Of a stretch of 57,607 nucleotides of DNA, positions 43,267 through 50,996 are shown one piece after another. Within the stretch, counting starts at the first letter, position 1, and every line of letters starts with the position of its first letter. Origin of the DNA: DASRTE01 sp035656095 (GTDB lineage: Bacteria; Actinomycetota; Actinomycetes; Jiangellales; Jiangellaceae); assembly GCA_035656095.1 (NCBI GenBank), contig DASRTE010000224.1, forward strand, positions 1 to 57,607. The letters are read 5' to 3'. Below the pieces are notes generated by a model. That model did not search any database and had not been told where the DNA came from. It saw nothing but the letters and a program-made list of their open reading frames with translations. The position numbers were made by a program, and so were the translations under genes.

Positions 43267-43994
43267 CTGATGCCTCCGCTGGGTCCGAAGCGTTCGGTCC
43301 TGACCCGGGCCGGATCGTGGCCGGCCGAGGTCAACAGGTCGGCGACCACCTCGACGAACGCGGTGGGACCGCAGACATAGCAAGTCGGCTCTTGGACTGG
43401 CGGCCAGGTGGCTTCGGCGAGAAGGCTGGCGTCGACTCGTCCTGGCGGCCGCGGTGAGCCGGCCGGTGCGACCCGGGTGTAGGCGTAGGTCACGTCCAGG
43501 CCCCCGTCCCGACGGGACAGCTGGTCGAACTCGGAGCCGTACAGGACCGACCCGGCGTCGCGGACCGAGTAGAGCAGCCGAATGGGCGCGCGACTTGCGG
43601 CCGCCGCGTGCGAGCGCGCCATGGCGAGCAGCGGGACCACACCGGAACCGCCGGCGATGAGCTGGACCGGCTCGGTCTGCTCCGGCCGCCACACGAACCA
43701 GCCGCCGACCGGCCCGCGGATCTCCAGCAGGTCGCCGACGACCAGGTCGTGTGCCAGGTAGGGCGACACCTCGCCGTCGGGAAGCCGCTCGACCGCGAGC
43801 TCGATGCGCTGCCCGTCGGCGGCGGAGGCGATCGAGTACGAGCGGACCGCGCTGTAACCGTCCGGGGCGGTCAGGCGCACGTCGACGTGCTGGCCGGCAT
43901 CGTGACCCGGCCAATCCGCCACATCAAGAACGATCGTGCGTGCCGAGCCGGTCTGGTCCCGCAGCGCGACGACTGTCGCGACCCGCCAGCTCAT
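43263..43994 (-). CDS. ferredoxin-NADP reductase-like flavoprotein
   Basis: A 243-aa FNR-family oxidoreductase. FAD motif VRSYSIASAAD (residues about 48-58), GGSGVVPLLAMARSH for NAD(P), and CYVCGPTAFVE near the C-terminus. No ferredoxin domain is fused. It overlaps the Mo-oxidase gene upstream and the zinc-ribbon gene downstream by 4 nt each, so it is the probable electron partner of the Mo enzyme. Confidence 0.88.
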   Translation of the reverse strand: MSWRVATVVALRDQTGSARTIVLDVADWPGHDAGQHVDVRLTAPDGYSAVRSYSIASAADGQRIELAVERLPDGEVSPYLAHDLVVGDLLEIRGPVGGWFVWRPEQTEPVQLIAGGSGVVPLLAMARSHAAAASRAPIRLLYSVRDAGSVLYGSEFDQLSRRDGGLDVTYAYTRVAPAGSPRPPGRVDASLLAEATWPPVQEPTCYVCGPTAFVEVVADLLTSAGHDPARVRTERFGPSGGIR

Positions 43995-44590
43995 TCGCCC
44001 CAGTACCGCTGCTCACGCCACGGGTCGCCGTAGTTGTGGTATCCGGCGCTCTCCCAGAAACCCGGCTCGTCGACGTCCGACAGCGTGATGCCGCGAACCC
44101 ACTTCGCGCTCTTCCACAGGTAGAGATGCGGCACGAGCAGTCGCGCCGGCCCGCCGTGAGCGGGCGCCAGGTCGTCACCGTCGTAGCGGTAGGCGACCCA
44201 TGCCTTGCCGTCGAGCAGGTCCTCGACGGGCAGGTTCGTGGTATAGCCGCCGTAGGAGTGGACAAGTGCGAAGTCGGCGGCTGTCTCGACGTCGTCGACG
44301 AGCGTGTCCAGGGACACGCCCTCCCAGGACGTGCCGAGCTTCGACCAGCGAGTCACGCAGTGCAGGTCGACGTTGACGTTCTCCGACGGCAACGCGAGGA
44401 ACGTGGGCCAGTCCCACCGGTGCACCTGGCCGGTCTCGGTGGTGATCGCGAACTCCCACTCGTCCGGCGGTATCCGTGGAGTGGGGCCGGCCGACAGCAC
44501 CGGGAAGTCCTCGGTGAGGTACTGCCCGGGAGGCAGGTCGGGGTCGTGGGCGCGACGACGCCCGGAGAATCCGCGCGAGATGATGCCCAT
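43991..44590 (-). CDS. sulfite oxidase-like molybdopterin oxidoreductase (cytoplasmic)
   Basis: A 199-aa protein with the sulfite oxidase/YedY Mo-cofactor fold. The Mo-ligand Cys is in DLHCVTRWSKLGTSWEG (near residue 80) and GGPARLLVPHLYLWKSAKWV (in parts GGPARLLVPHLY and WKSAKWVRGI) is typical. There is no Tat or Sec signal peptide, unlike MsrP/YedY, so it should act in the cytoplasm. Translationally coupled to the FNR-type reductase. Substrate unknown. ATG at 44590 follows GAGGGG. Confidence 0.88.
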   Translation of the reverse strand: MGIISRGFSGRRRAHDPDLPPGQYLTEDFPVLSAGPTPRIPPDEWEFAITTETGQVHRWDWPTFLALPSENVNVDLHCVTRWSKLGTSWEGVSLDTLVDDVETAADFALVHSYGGYTTNLPVEDLLDGKAWVAYRYDGDDLAPAHGGPARLLVPHLYLWKSAKWVRGITLSDVDEPGFWESAGYHNYGDPWREQRYWGE

Positions 44591-44706
44591 CGGCACCCAC
44601 CCCTCAGTCGGTGAGTCGATCAGAGTGTGCCACGCGTCGATGAACGCCTCGTCGACGGCTGGACGCCGGAGTCGGCGGCTGCACCCTCGCCGCGGGTCAG
44701 GCCGGC

Positions 44707-46062
44707 TCACCCGTCGACCGTCACCGGCCTGCCGGCGGCCGTCTGCAGCAGTGCCGTGATCGCTGCCCAGCCAGCCGTGGGCACCGCCGCCGCGGGCGAG
44801 TAACCGGGCGCATCGGATGGAATGCGCACGCGCAGCGCTCCCGGCACGATCCGGAACCGGATCGGTGGGTCGAGCACCATCGACTCGCCGTCGATGCCGA
44901 CCTCGACGGGCCCGCCGGACCGCACCTCGAAGCTGACGTCGGACCATTCGAGCCAGCCACGGGGTCGGGCGGTCCGTCCGGTGGGCTGCCGCCGGCCGAG
45001 CTTCGCGACGTCGTTCGGCGACTGGAACGTCGCGGCCGCGATGCCGAGCGTCCCGGCCTCCATGCACCGCCTGGACCCGAAGCCCTCCGCACGCCCCAAC
45101 TGGTACCGGCCGTTGGAGACCAGGATGAGGTGTGCCGAGGTCTGCTCGGTCCCGTCGGGCCCGGTGAACTGCAGGTCGAACGGCGCGGCCTCCGGGCCGA
45201 GCATCGTGGGGAGCATCTCGAGGGCTGTGGCCACCTTGCGGTTGCGGTAGGCCGGGGACTGCACGATCTTCGCGTACAAGCCGATGCTGGCGTTGTTGAC
45301 GAACACCCGATCGCCGGCCAGCCCCAGGTCGATGCGTCGCTCGACGGCGTCTCCGAAGGCGTCGAGAGCGCCCAGCAGGTCGTCCCGGTCGAGGCCGAGA
45401 TCCATGGCCAGGTGGTTGCGGGTTCCGGCCGGGACGCAGACGAAGGCGACGTCGTGCTGCATGGCCACACCGGCGACCAGCGCCTGCGAGCCGTCCCCAC
45501 CAGCCATCCCGAGCACGTCGGCACCGCGAGCCACGGCCTGGTCGGCCAACTGCACAAGGTCGTCGCCCTGCTCGAGCACGATCGGCTCGATGCCTCGCCG
45601 GCGGGCCTCCTGGACCAGGCCGACCTGCTCGACCTTCCCGTCGCCGGACCACGGATTCATGAGCAGGACCGGCCGTGCCGCCGGTTCCACCGCGACCCCG
45701 GGGGTCGGACCGCTCTTGAGAGACGCCATGTCACGCCCGAGCGCGTAGCGGGTCGCCGCACCGGCGACTCCCACCAGCACGACCAGGACCAGTATCAGCA
45801 GCAGCAACCGCCCACGGGCGATCATCAGCACGATGGGTGTGGCCAGACCCAACGCCGCCAGCACCGACGCCAGCATCCGGCGCGCGCCGGTCCGCGTGAT
45901 CGCGTAGGCCGCCGCCGCGATCGCCACCACCAGGCACACGATCGCCGTCAGCAGCCAGAGCGGGTGTCGGGCAAGCACGATCACCGTGATCGCGATCACA
46001 GCGGCCACAGCGACGAATGCCACGACGGCGCTCACCCTGCGCGCCACGGTCACCGACCTCAT
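44707..46062 (-). CDS. diacylglycerol/sphingosine kinase-family protein with N-terminal membrane domain
   Basis: A 451-aa lipid kinase. Four membrane helices (residues about 8-32, 36-56, 62-82, 86-105) precede the catalytic DAGK domain with PVLLMNPWSGDGKV, the nucleotide loop GMAGGDGSQALVAG and CVPAGTRNHLAMDLG. The C-terminal half has the usual VDGESM-like GIDGESMVLDPP. ATG at 46062 has GGAGGT upstream. It lies divergent to a frameshifted PAP2 phosphatase; in many actinobacteria these two activities occur as one fused protein. Confidence 0.88.
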   Translation of the reverse strand: MRSVTVARRVSAVVAFVAVAAVIAITVIVLARHPLWLLTAIVCLVVAIAAAAYAITRTGARRMLASVLAALGLATPIVLMIARGRLLLLILVLVVLVGVAGAATRYALGRDMASLKSGPTPGVAVEPAARPVLLMNPWSGDGKVEQVGLVQEARRRGIEPIVLEQGDDLVQLADQAVARGADVLGMAGGDGSQALVAGVAMQHDVAFVCVPAGTRNHLAMDLGLDRDDLLGALDAFGDAVERRIDLGLAGDRVFVNNASIGLYAKIVQSPAYRNRKVATALEMLPTMLGPEAAPFDLQFTGPDGTEQTSAHLILVSNGRYQLGRAEGFGSRRCMEAGTLGIAAATFQSPNDVAKLGRRQPTGRTARPRGWLEWSDVSFEVRSGGPVEVGIDGESMVLDPPIRFRIVPGALRVRIPSDAPGYSPAAAVPTAGWAAITALLQTAAGRPVTVDG

Positions 46063-46194
46063 GCTCTGACCTCCAGCCCGACCGTAGACTCTCGCCTGTC
46101 ATCGGGGGGCACCAAGCCACAGGACACCGTCGGCGACGCCGTCGCCCGACGTGTCGAAGCACGGCGAGGTCGAGCGTCCGCCTGGGCCGAGGCG

Positions 46195-46724
46195 ATGTGC
46201 GAGCTAGGCGCCGTGGATCGCGCCGTGTACGAGGCTGTGGCCCGTACTCCTACGCCGGACCTGGACGATCCGGTGCGCCGGCTCTCCGAATCGGCGAACT
46301 ACTCACGTCTGTGGCTGGCCATCGCCGCCGCGCTAGCCCTGCTCGGCGGCGCCCACGGCGGCCGGGCGGCCATGGAGGGGTCGTCTCCATCGCCGTGACG
46401 TCCGCGACGGTCAATCTGGGTGTGAAATCCCTCCATCGACGGCGCCGCCCCGACCGGGTCGAGAGCGACGGATCGCCAAACCGTCATGTGCCGATGCCGA
46501 CGTCCACCTCGTTCCCCTCCGGCCACGCAGCGTCGGCCTTCGCGTTCGCGTATGCCGTGGGCCGTCACATCCCTGCGTTGGCGGTGCCGATCCGCCTGCT
46601 CGCGGCGGGAGTCGCCTACTCGCGCGTTCACACCGGCGTGCACTACCCGGGCGACGTGGTGGTCGGCTCCGTCGTCGGGGCCGGAACGGCGGCTGTGGTC
46701 GCGGCTGTCGGTGATCGCCTCTAG
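46195..46724 (+). pseudogene. PAP2-family lipid phosphatase, frameshifted
   Basis: The first part (MCELGAVDRAVYEAVARTPT to LLGGAHGGRAAMEG) and the second (VVSIAVTSATVNLGVKSLHRRRRPDR to the stop) lie in different frames. The break is in a GGGG run at about 46377-46380; adding one G restores a single protein. The second part carries the PAP2 motifs KSLHRRRRP, PSGHA (in FPSGHAASAF) and SRVHTGVHYPGD, so the catalytic site itself is intact. It may be a real mutation, a phase-variable run or a sequencing error. The start is uncertain. Confidence 0.85.
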
Positions 46725-46763
46725 GCCGCTGCGGCCGGGCATGAGGCGCGTACCGTCCCTTCA

Positions 46764-47645
46764 ATGAAGCTGGTCGACGGCACCACCGATTCGGCACAGA
46801 CGAGTTCACCGACGGCACCGGTCTGTGTGCTGATGCCGCCGACGGCCGCAGAACGGTTGCGCGAATGGGCCCGGGCTCTGGGTGTGGACGTGTCGGCTGC
46901 CGAGCAGTTCCAGGGGTCGGCTCATCGCGTTCCATTGGCGCAGGTCGATGACGGGCGGATATCGGTCGTGGCCTTTGCGACGGACGAGCTCGGCCGGTCG
47001 ATCGCGGTCCAGCTGCACGTCGGCGATGGTGGCGTGCTGGTGCTGTGTCCCGAGGAGGCGATGGGAGCGATCAGGGAGGCGGTGGCGCCGGTCGACGGCG
47101 ATCCCGAAGACGGCCTGGCCGCCGTGCTGCTCCTGTTCGCGCAACAGTCCGAGCAGGCGATCCAGCGTCTTTCGACGGTGGCCCTCGCGCTCGACGAGAC
47201 CACGACCGGGCTCACCTCCGGCGCCGAGCGCCGCGCCATCTCGCGAGCGCGTGTCCAGCTGTTCTCCCTGCAGCAGCTGTGGACGGCCCACCGTCAGCTG
47301 CTCGCGGACGACAGCGATGTGGTCGTGATGCTCGGAGATGCTGCGAAGCGGCGGCTGCGCCGTGCTCGTAGGCTCTTCGGGTCGAGTGTCACAGCGGCGG
47401 GTCAGCTCTACGCCCTCTTGGGCGACACGGTCTCCCGTCAGGCCACGGTGATCAGTGAGCGACTGACGCTGGTGGCGGTCGTCTGGTTACCCCTCACCGT
47501 CAGCACGGGCTTCTTCGGGATGAACTTCGGCTGGTTGACGGCACATATCGGTTCCGCGGCGGCATTCGTCCTGCTCGGGATCGTCCTGCCCTTGGCCCTG
47601 GTCATCGCGACGTTGATCGGAGCGCGTTGGCTCACCCGGGAATGA
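46764..47645 (+). CDS. CorA-like divalent cation transporter
   Basis: A 293-aa CorA/ZntB-type protein. A beta-rich N-terminal domain, long helices (residues about 110-230, VAPVDGDPEDGLAAVLLLF, LTSGAERRAISRARVQL), and two C-terminal membrane helices with the signature GMN in TGFFGMNFGWL. These proteins move Mg2+ or other divalent ions as pentamers. The stop codon is embedded in a 7-bp hairpin (47643-47660). ATG at 46764. Confidence 0.85.
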   Translation: MKLVDGTTDSAQTSSPTAPVCVLMPPTAAERLREWARALGVDVSAAEQFQGSAHRVPLAQVDDGRISVVAFATDELGRSIAVQLHVGDGGVLVLCPEEAMGAIREAVAPVDGDPEDGLAAVLLLFAQQSEQAIQRLSTVALALDETTTGLTSGAERRAISRARVQLFSLQQLWTAHRQLLADDSDVVVMLGDAAKRRLRRARRLFGSSVTAAGQLYALLGDTVSRQATVISERLTLVAVVWLPLTVSTGFFGMNFGWLTAHIGSAAAFVLLGIVLPLALVIATLIGARWLTRE

Positions 47646-47660
47646 GGTCACCGGACCTCA
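47643..47660 (+). terminator. short hairpin at the CorA-like stop codon
   Basis: TGAGGTC and GACCTCA pair around a 4-nt loop exactly at the stop codon. It may terminate the CorA-like transcript ahead of the alkyltransferase operon; it lacks a T-run, so the call is weak. Confidence 0.4.
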
Positions 47661-47723
47661 CCTTCTCCGCTGGTGCGGCGTCTTCATCATGAGGGGCAAC
47701 GCTCGCGGGAAGGATCGACTTCG

Positions 47724-48236
47724 ATGAACAGACGCCACGCAGTCGTCGAGACACGTCTTGGCGAGGTCGTGCTGGTGGCCGACGATGCATCCCTGGTCGG
47801 CCTGTACTTCCCCCACCACTGGTACAAGCCGTCTGCGAGCACGTTCGGTGTTCGAGTGGAGGTCGCGGACGATCGGCTCTTCTCCGAGACGCGTCGTCAG
47901 CTCGACGAGTACCTCGGCGGTTCTCGCACCACCTTCGACCTGCCGACGTCGACAGACGGCGACGCCTGGCAGGAGACGGTCTGGGCGCTCCTGGGCGAGA
48001 TCCCTTACGGACGGACGACCACATACGGGGACCTGGCCGAACGTCTGGGCGACGCGTCGCTGGCACAGGCTGTCGGGCAGGCGGTCGGGCGGAATCCGCT
48101 CTGCGTGATCGTCCCGTGCCATCGCGTGGTCGGCAGCGACGGCAGCCTCACGGGGTACGCAGGCGGCGTCAGGCGTAAGCGGTTCCTCCTCGAGCTCGAG
48201 GAGCCCGCCGAGGTGAAGTCCGGGAGGCTCTTCTGA
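47724..48236 (+). CDS. O6-alkylguanine-DNA alkyltransferase (first copy)
   Basis: A 170-aa suicide repair protein that removes O6-alkyl groups from guanine onto its own cysteine. Active site VIVPCHRVVGSDGSLTGYAGG with Cys near residue 138; winged-helix YGRTTTYGDLAERLG upstream. ATG at 47724 has AAGG at about 9 nt. It is followed 37 nt later by the sigma factor gene and then by a second alkyltransferase, probably one operon. Confidence 0.93.
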   Translation: MNRRHAVVETRLGEVVLVADDASLVGLYFPHHWYKPSASTFGVRVEVADDRLFSETRRQLDEYLGGSRTTFDLPTSTDGDAWQETVWALLGEIPYGRTTTYGDLAERLGDASLAQAVGQAVGRNPLCVIVPCHRVVGSDGSLTGYAGGVRRKRFLLELEEPAEVKSGRLF

Positions 48237-48273
48237 CGCCGGGCCTCACGTTCCGCGTGCTCCGGACGTCTGC

Positions 48274-48774
48274 ATGGTGGTGGAGATGAAGCAGCCGTTC
48301 GAGAAAGTCGTCACCGAGCACAGCGCGACCGTGCTCCGTGTCTGCCGCGCCATCGTCGGTCCGACAGACGCGGACGACGCTTGGTCCGAGACGTTCCTGG
48401 CCGCCATGCGCGCCTACCCGGAACTGCCGGCGGACGCGAACGTCGAAGCATGGCTGGTGACGATCGCGTACCGCAAGGCCATCGACCTGGTGCGGGCGAG
48501 ACGACGTCGTGCCACCCCCGTCGACGAGGTTCCCGAGAAGGTTTCGAGCGAGGTCGGGAGGCCATCCGAGAGTGACGTGTGGATGCATGTGAAAGACCTC
48601 CCCGACAAGCAGCGCCAGGTGATCGCGTACCACTTCCTGGCCGGCCTTCGCTACGCGGACATCGCCGACATCCTCGGCGGAACCTCCGACGCGGCACGCA
48701 GGGCCGCATCGGACGGCATCGCCACCCTGCGCAGACGCCTCACGCACGCACAGTCGGAAGGAGACACCCGATGA
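48274..48774 (+). CDS. ECF-type sigma factor between two alkyltransferase genes
   Basis: A 166-aa sigma-70 factor. Region 2 is VTEHSATVLRVCRAIVG to ADDAWSETFLAAMRAYPELP with IAYRKAIDLVRARRRR; region 4 is LPDKQRQVIAYHFLAGLRYA, with recognition helix GTSDAARRAASDGIATLRR. ATG at 48274 is the first start; ATG at 48286 has GGTGG close by and may be used instead. Its stop overlaps the start of the second alkyltransferase (ATGA). A role in the response to alkylation damage is inferred from the neighbours. Confidence 0.88.
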   Translation: MVVEMKQPFEKVVTEHSATVLRVCRAIVGPTDADDAWSETFLAAMRAYPELPADANVEAWLVTIAYRKAIDLVRARRRRATPVDEVPEKVSSEVGRPSESDVWMHVKDLPDKQRQVIAYHFLAGLRYADIADILGGTSDAARRAASDGIATLRRRLTHAQSEGDTR

Positions 48775-49397
48775 GCGCGAACACCAGCGAAACGAACCTT
48801 GCCGCGATGTTTGCCCCCCTCACCACCGTCGGACCGGAGGCGCTCGAGAGGCTGCACGTGGCCCTCGAGGGCGCCGCCGACTGTGAGGGCATCCTCGACG
48901 TCGCCTACCGCACGATCGACACGCCGGTCGGCACGCTGCTGCTCGCGGCGACCGGGAAGGGGCTGGTCCGGGTCGCCTACGACAGCGAGAACCACGCCGT
49001 CGTCCTCGAGGGTTTGGCAGCCACCCTGAGCCCGCGGATCCTCCACGCGCCGAGGCGTCTCGACGCGGTGGCGCGAGAGATCGACGAGTACTTCGCGCGA
49101 GGGCGCACCGGGTTCGACGTGCCGCTGGACTTCTCCCTCTCGACCGGCTTTCGCCGGTCGGTGCTCGAGCACCTGCCGCAGATCGCGTACGGGCACACGC
49201 AGAGCTACGCCGACGTCGCCCGGACGGTCGGCAGCCCGAAGGCGGCACGCGCGGTCGGCTCGGCGTGCGCGACCAACCCGCTGCCCGTGGTCATCCCCTG
49301 CCACCGGGTCCTCCGCGGCGATGGAAGCCTCGGCGGCTACGTCGGCGGGCTCGCCGCGAAGACGGCACTCCTGGACCTGGAGGCAACCGCCGCTTGA
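48771..49397 (+). CDS. O6-alkylguanine-DNA alkyltransferase with N-terminal extension (second copy)
   Basis: A 208-aa alkyltransferase. The active-site Cys is in VVIPCHRVLRGDGSLGGYVGG (in parts VVIPCHRVLRG and SLGGYVGG) and YGHTQSYADVARTVGSPKAAR is the DNA-reading helix. Residues 1-42 (MSANTSETNLAAMFAPLTTV, LERLHVALEGAADCEG) precede the alkyltransferase fold and have no counterpart in the first copy. ATG at 48771 has GGAAGGAG. It overlaps the sigma gene as ATGA, the position where anti-sigma factors usually lie, so it may sense alkylation and control the sigma factor; this is inference. Confidence 0.92.
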   Translation: MSANTSETNLAAMFAPLTTVGPEALERLHVALEGAADCEGILDVAYRTIDTPVGTLLLAATGKGLVRVAYDSENHAVVLEGLAATLSPRILHAPRRLDAVAREIDEYFARGRTGFDVPLDFSLSTGFRRSVLEHLPQIAYGHTQSYADVARTVGSPKAARAVGSACATNPLPVVIPCHRVLRGDGSLGGYVGGLAAKTALLDLEATAA

Positions 49398-49407
49398 CCT
49401 GACGACG

Positions 49408-50859
49408 TCATCGGTCTTCGCGCACCACGTCCGTCGCGGGCTTGTCGTCACGAAGTCCCTGGTACGAGGGGTGCCGGAGCGTGCCCGAGCTCGTCCACTC
49501 GGAGAACGCGACCTCGCACACGAGCCGCGGCTCGACAAACACCGCGTCCTTCGGCGGCTGTCGGCCGGTGAAGGGGCTGCGGTCCGTGCGCAGCGGTTCC
49601 AGCCGCTCGCCCAGCAGCCGCAGCGCGGCGGCGTCGAAGCCGGTCCCCACCTTGCCGGCGTAGCGCAGCCCGGGCTCGCCGTCGTCGTCCTCGTAGTAGC
49701 CGACGAGCAGCGCACCCAACTCGCCGGCACGGCGGCCCTGACCGGCGACCCAGCCGCCGATCACGACCTCCTGGCGCCGGACGTTCTTCACCTTCAGCCA
49801 GTCCCGGCTGCGCCGGCCCGGCTGGTAGGTGCTGTCGAGCCGCTTGGCGACGATGCCTTCGAGGCCCTGGTTCTTGCTGGCGGCCAGGAATGCCCTACCC
49901 TCGCCGCACTGGAATGCCGGGACCTGCCAGCTCGGGCCACCCAGGTCGAGCGCCTCGAGGGCGCGCCGCCGCTCTTCGTACGGCGCCTCCAGAAGCGAGT
50001 GCCCGTCGAGGTAGAGCAGATCGAAGATCACGTAGGTCACCGGCACCTCCTGCCGCCTACGTCGAATCTCCGACTCGGACTTGACGTGCATCCGAGGCTG
50101 CAGGCGCTGGAAGCTCGGCCGGCCCTCAGCGTCGAAGGCGACGAGCTCACCGTCGAGCACGACGTGCCGGGCACCGAGATCGCGAGCCAGGGCACCCACC
50201 TCCGGGTACTGCGGCGTGATATCCCGAAGGTTGCGGCTGACCAGCCGGAGCCGGCCCGGTTCTCCGTACGCGATTGCCCTCACACCGTCCCACTTGATCT
50301 CGTAGCCCCATCTGTCACCGTCTCGGGGCAGCCCGGCCAACGTGGCGGCCATCGGCACGATCTCGTCGGGCATCGGGTCCCTGCCGGCGTCGGGTGGATC
50401 CATCCGGTGGATCAGCCAGTCGTCGTTCCGGGTCTGGAAAAGCGCATACCGCCCGCGCACCCGCCCGCCCTCGAAGCGGACCACCACCTTGTCGTCGGTG
50501 AACTTCTCGGCCTGATAGGTCCCCGTGTCCCACACGGTCATCTTCCCGCCGCCGTACTGGCCGGCCGGGATGTCGGCCTCGAACGTGAGGTACTCGAGCG
50601 GATGGTCCTCGGTGTGCACCGCAAGCCGGTTCTCGTCCGGAGTGTCCGGAAAGCCGCGCGGCAGGGCCCAGGACACCAGGACGCCGTCCTTCTCGAGGCG
50701 GAGATCCCAGTGCAGTCGGCGGGCATGGTGCTCCTGCACGACGAAACGGTTGCCCGCCGACTTCCCGCGCTTCGGGCTCCTTGCCCCGCTCGGCTCGGGT
50801 GTCTTGTCGAAGGTGCGCTTGTCGCTGTACTCCCGCAGGCGCTCCTTCTTGGTCGGCAT
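49408..50859 (-). CDS. LigD-like protein: 3'-phosphoesterase plus ATP-dependent DNA ligase
   Basis: A 483-aa end-joining ligase. The N-terminal phosphoesterase domain (residues about 35-150) has FVVQEHHARRLHWDLRLE and PAGQYGGGKMTVWDTGTY; the ligase domain has the catalytic lysine in YEIKWDGVRAIAY (near residue 197), VLDGELVAFD, and EGIVAKRLDSTYQPGRRS. The LigD polymerase/primase domain is absent; no Ku gene is in the window. Such split forms occur in actinobacteria. ATG at 50859. Confidence 0.92.
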   Translation of the reverse strand: MPTKKERLREYSDKRTFDKTPEPSGARSPKRGKSAGNRFVVQEHHARRLHWDLRLEKDGVLVSWALPRGFPDTPDENRLAVHTEDHPLEYLTFEADIPAGQYGGGKMTVWDTGTYQAEKFTDDKVVVRFEGGRVRGRYALFQTRNDDWLIHRMDPPDAGRDPMPDEIVPMAATLAGLPRDGDRWGYEIKWDGVRAIAYGEPGRLRLVSRNLRDITPQYPEVGALARDLGARHVVLDGELVAFDAEGRPSFQRLQPRMHVKSESEIRRRRQEVPVTYVIFDLLYLDGHSLLEAPYEERRRALEALDLGGPSWQVPAFQCGEGRAFLAASKNQGLEGIVAKRLDSTYQPGRRSRDWLKVKNVRRQEVVIGGWVAGQGRRAGELGALLVGYYEDDDGEPGLRYAGKVGTGFDAAALRLLGERLEPLRTDRSPFTGRQPPKDAVFVEPRLVCEVAFSEWTSSGTLRHPSYQGLRDDKPATDVVREDR

Positions 50860-50934
50860 GTGTCCGTCCTACCCGAACGGATGCCGTGCCGCCATGCTCA
50901 CCAGTCGTCCCCCGTGCCGCCAGAGCATGGTGAG

Positions 50935-50975
50935 ACGGCTGGGCCGCAGCAGGTCACCTGCTGCGGCCCAGCCGT
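50935..50975 (-). terminator. strong 19-bp hairpin after the M28 peptidase
   Basis: Positions 50935-50953 and 50957-50975 are perfectly complementary with a 3-nt loop. It starts 21 nt after the M28 stop on the minus strand and lies before the ligase promoter. There is no T-run, which is common for actinobacterial terminators. Confidence 0.8.
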
Positions 50976-50996
50976 TCCTCGTCGGCGGAGTTGGCG

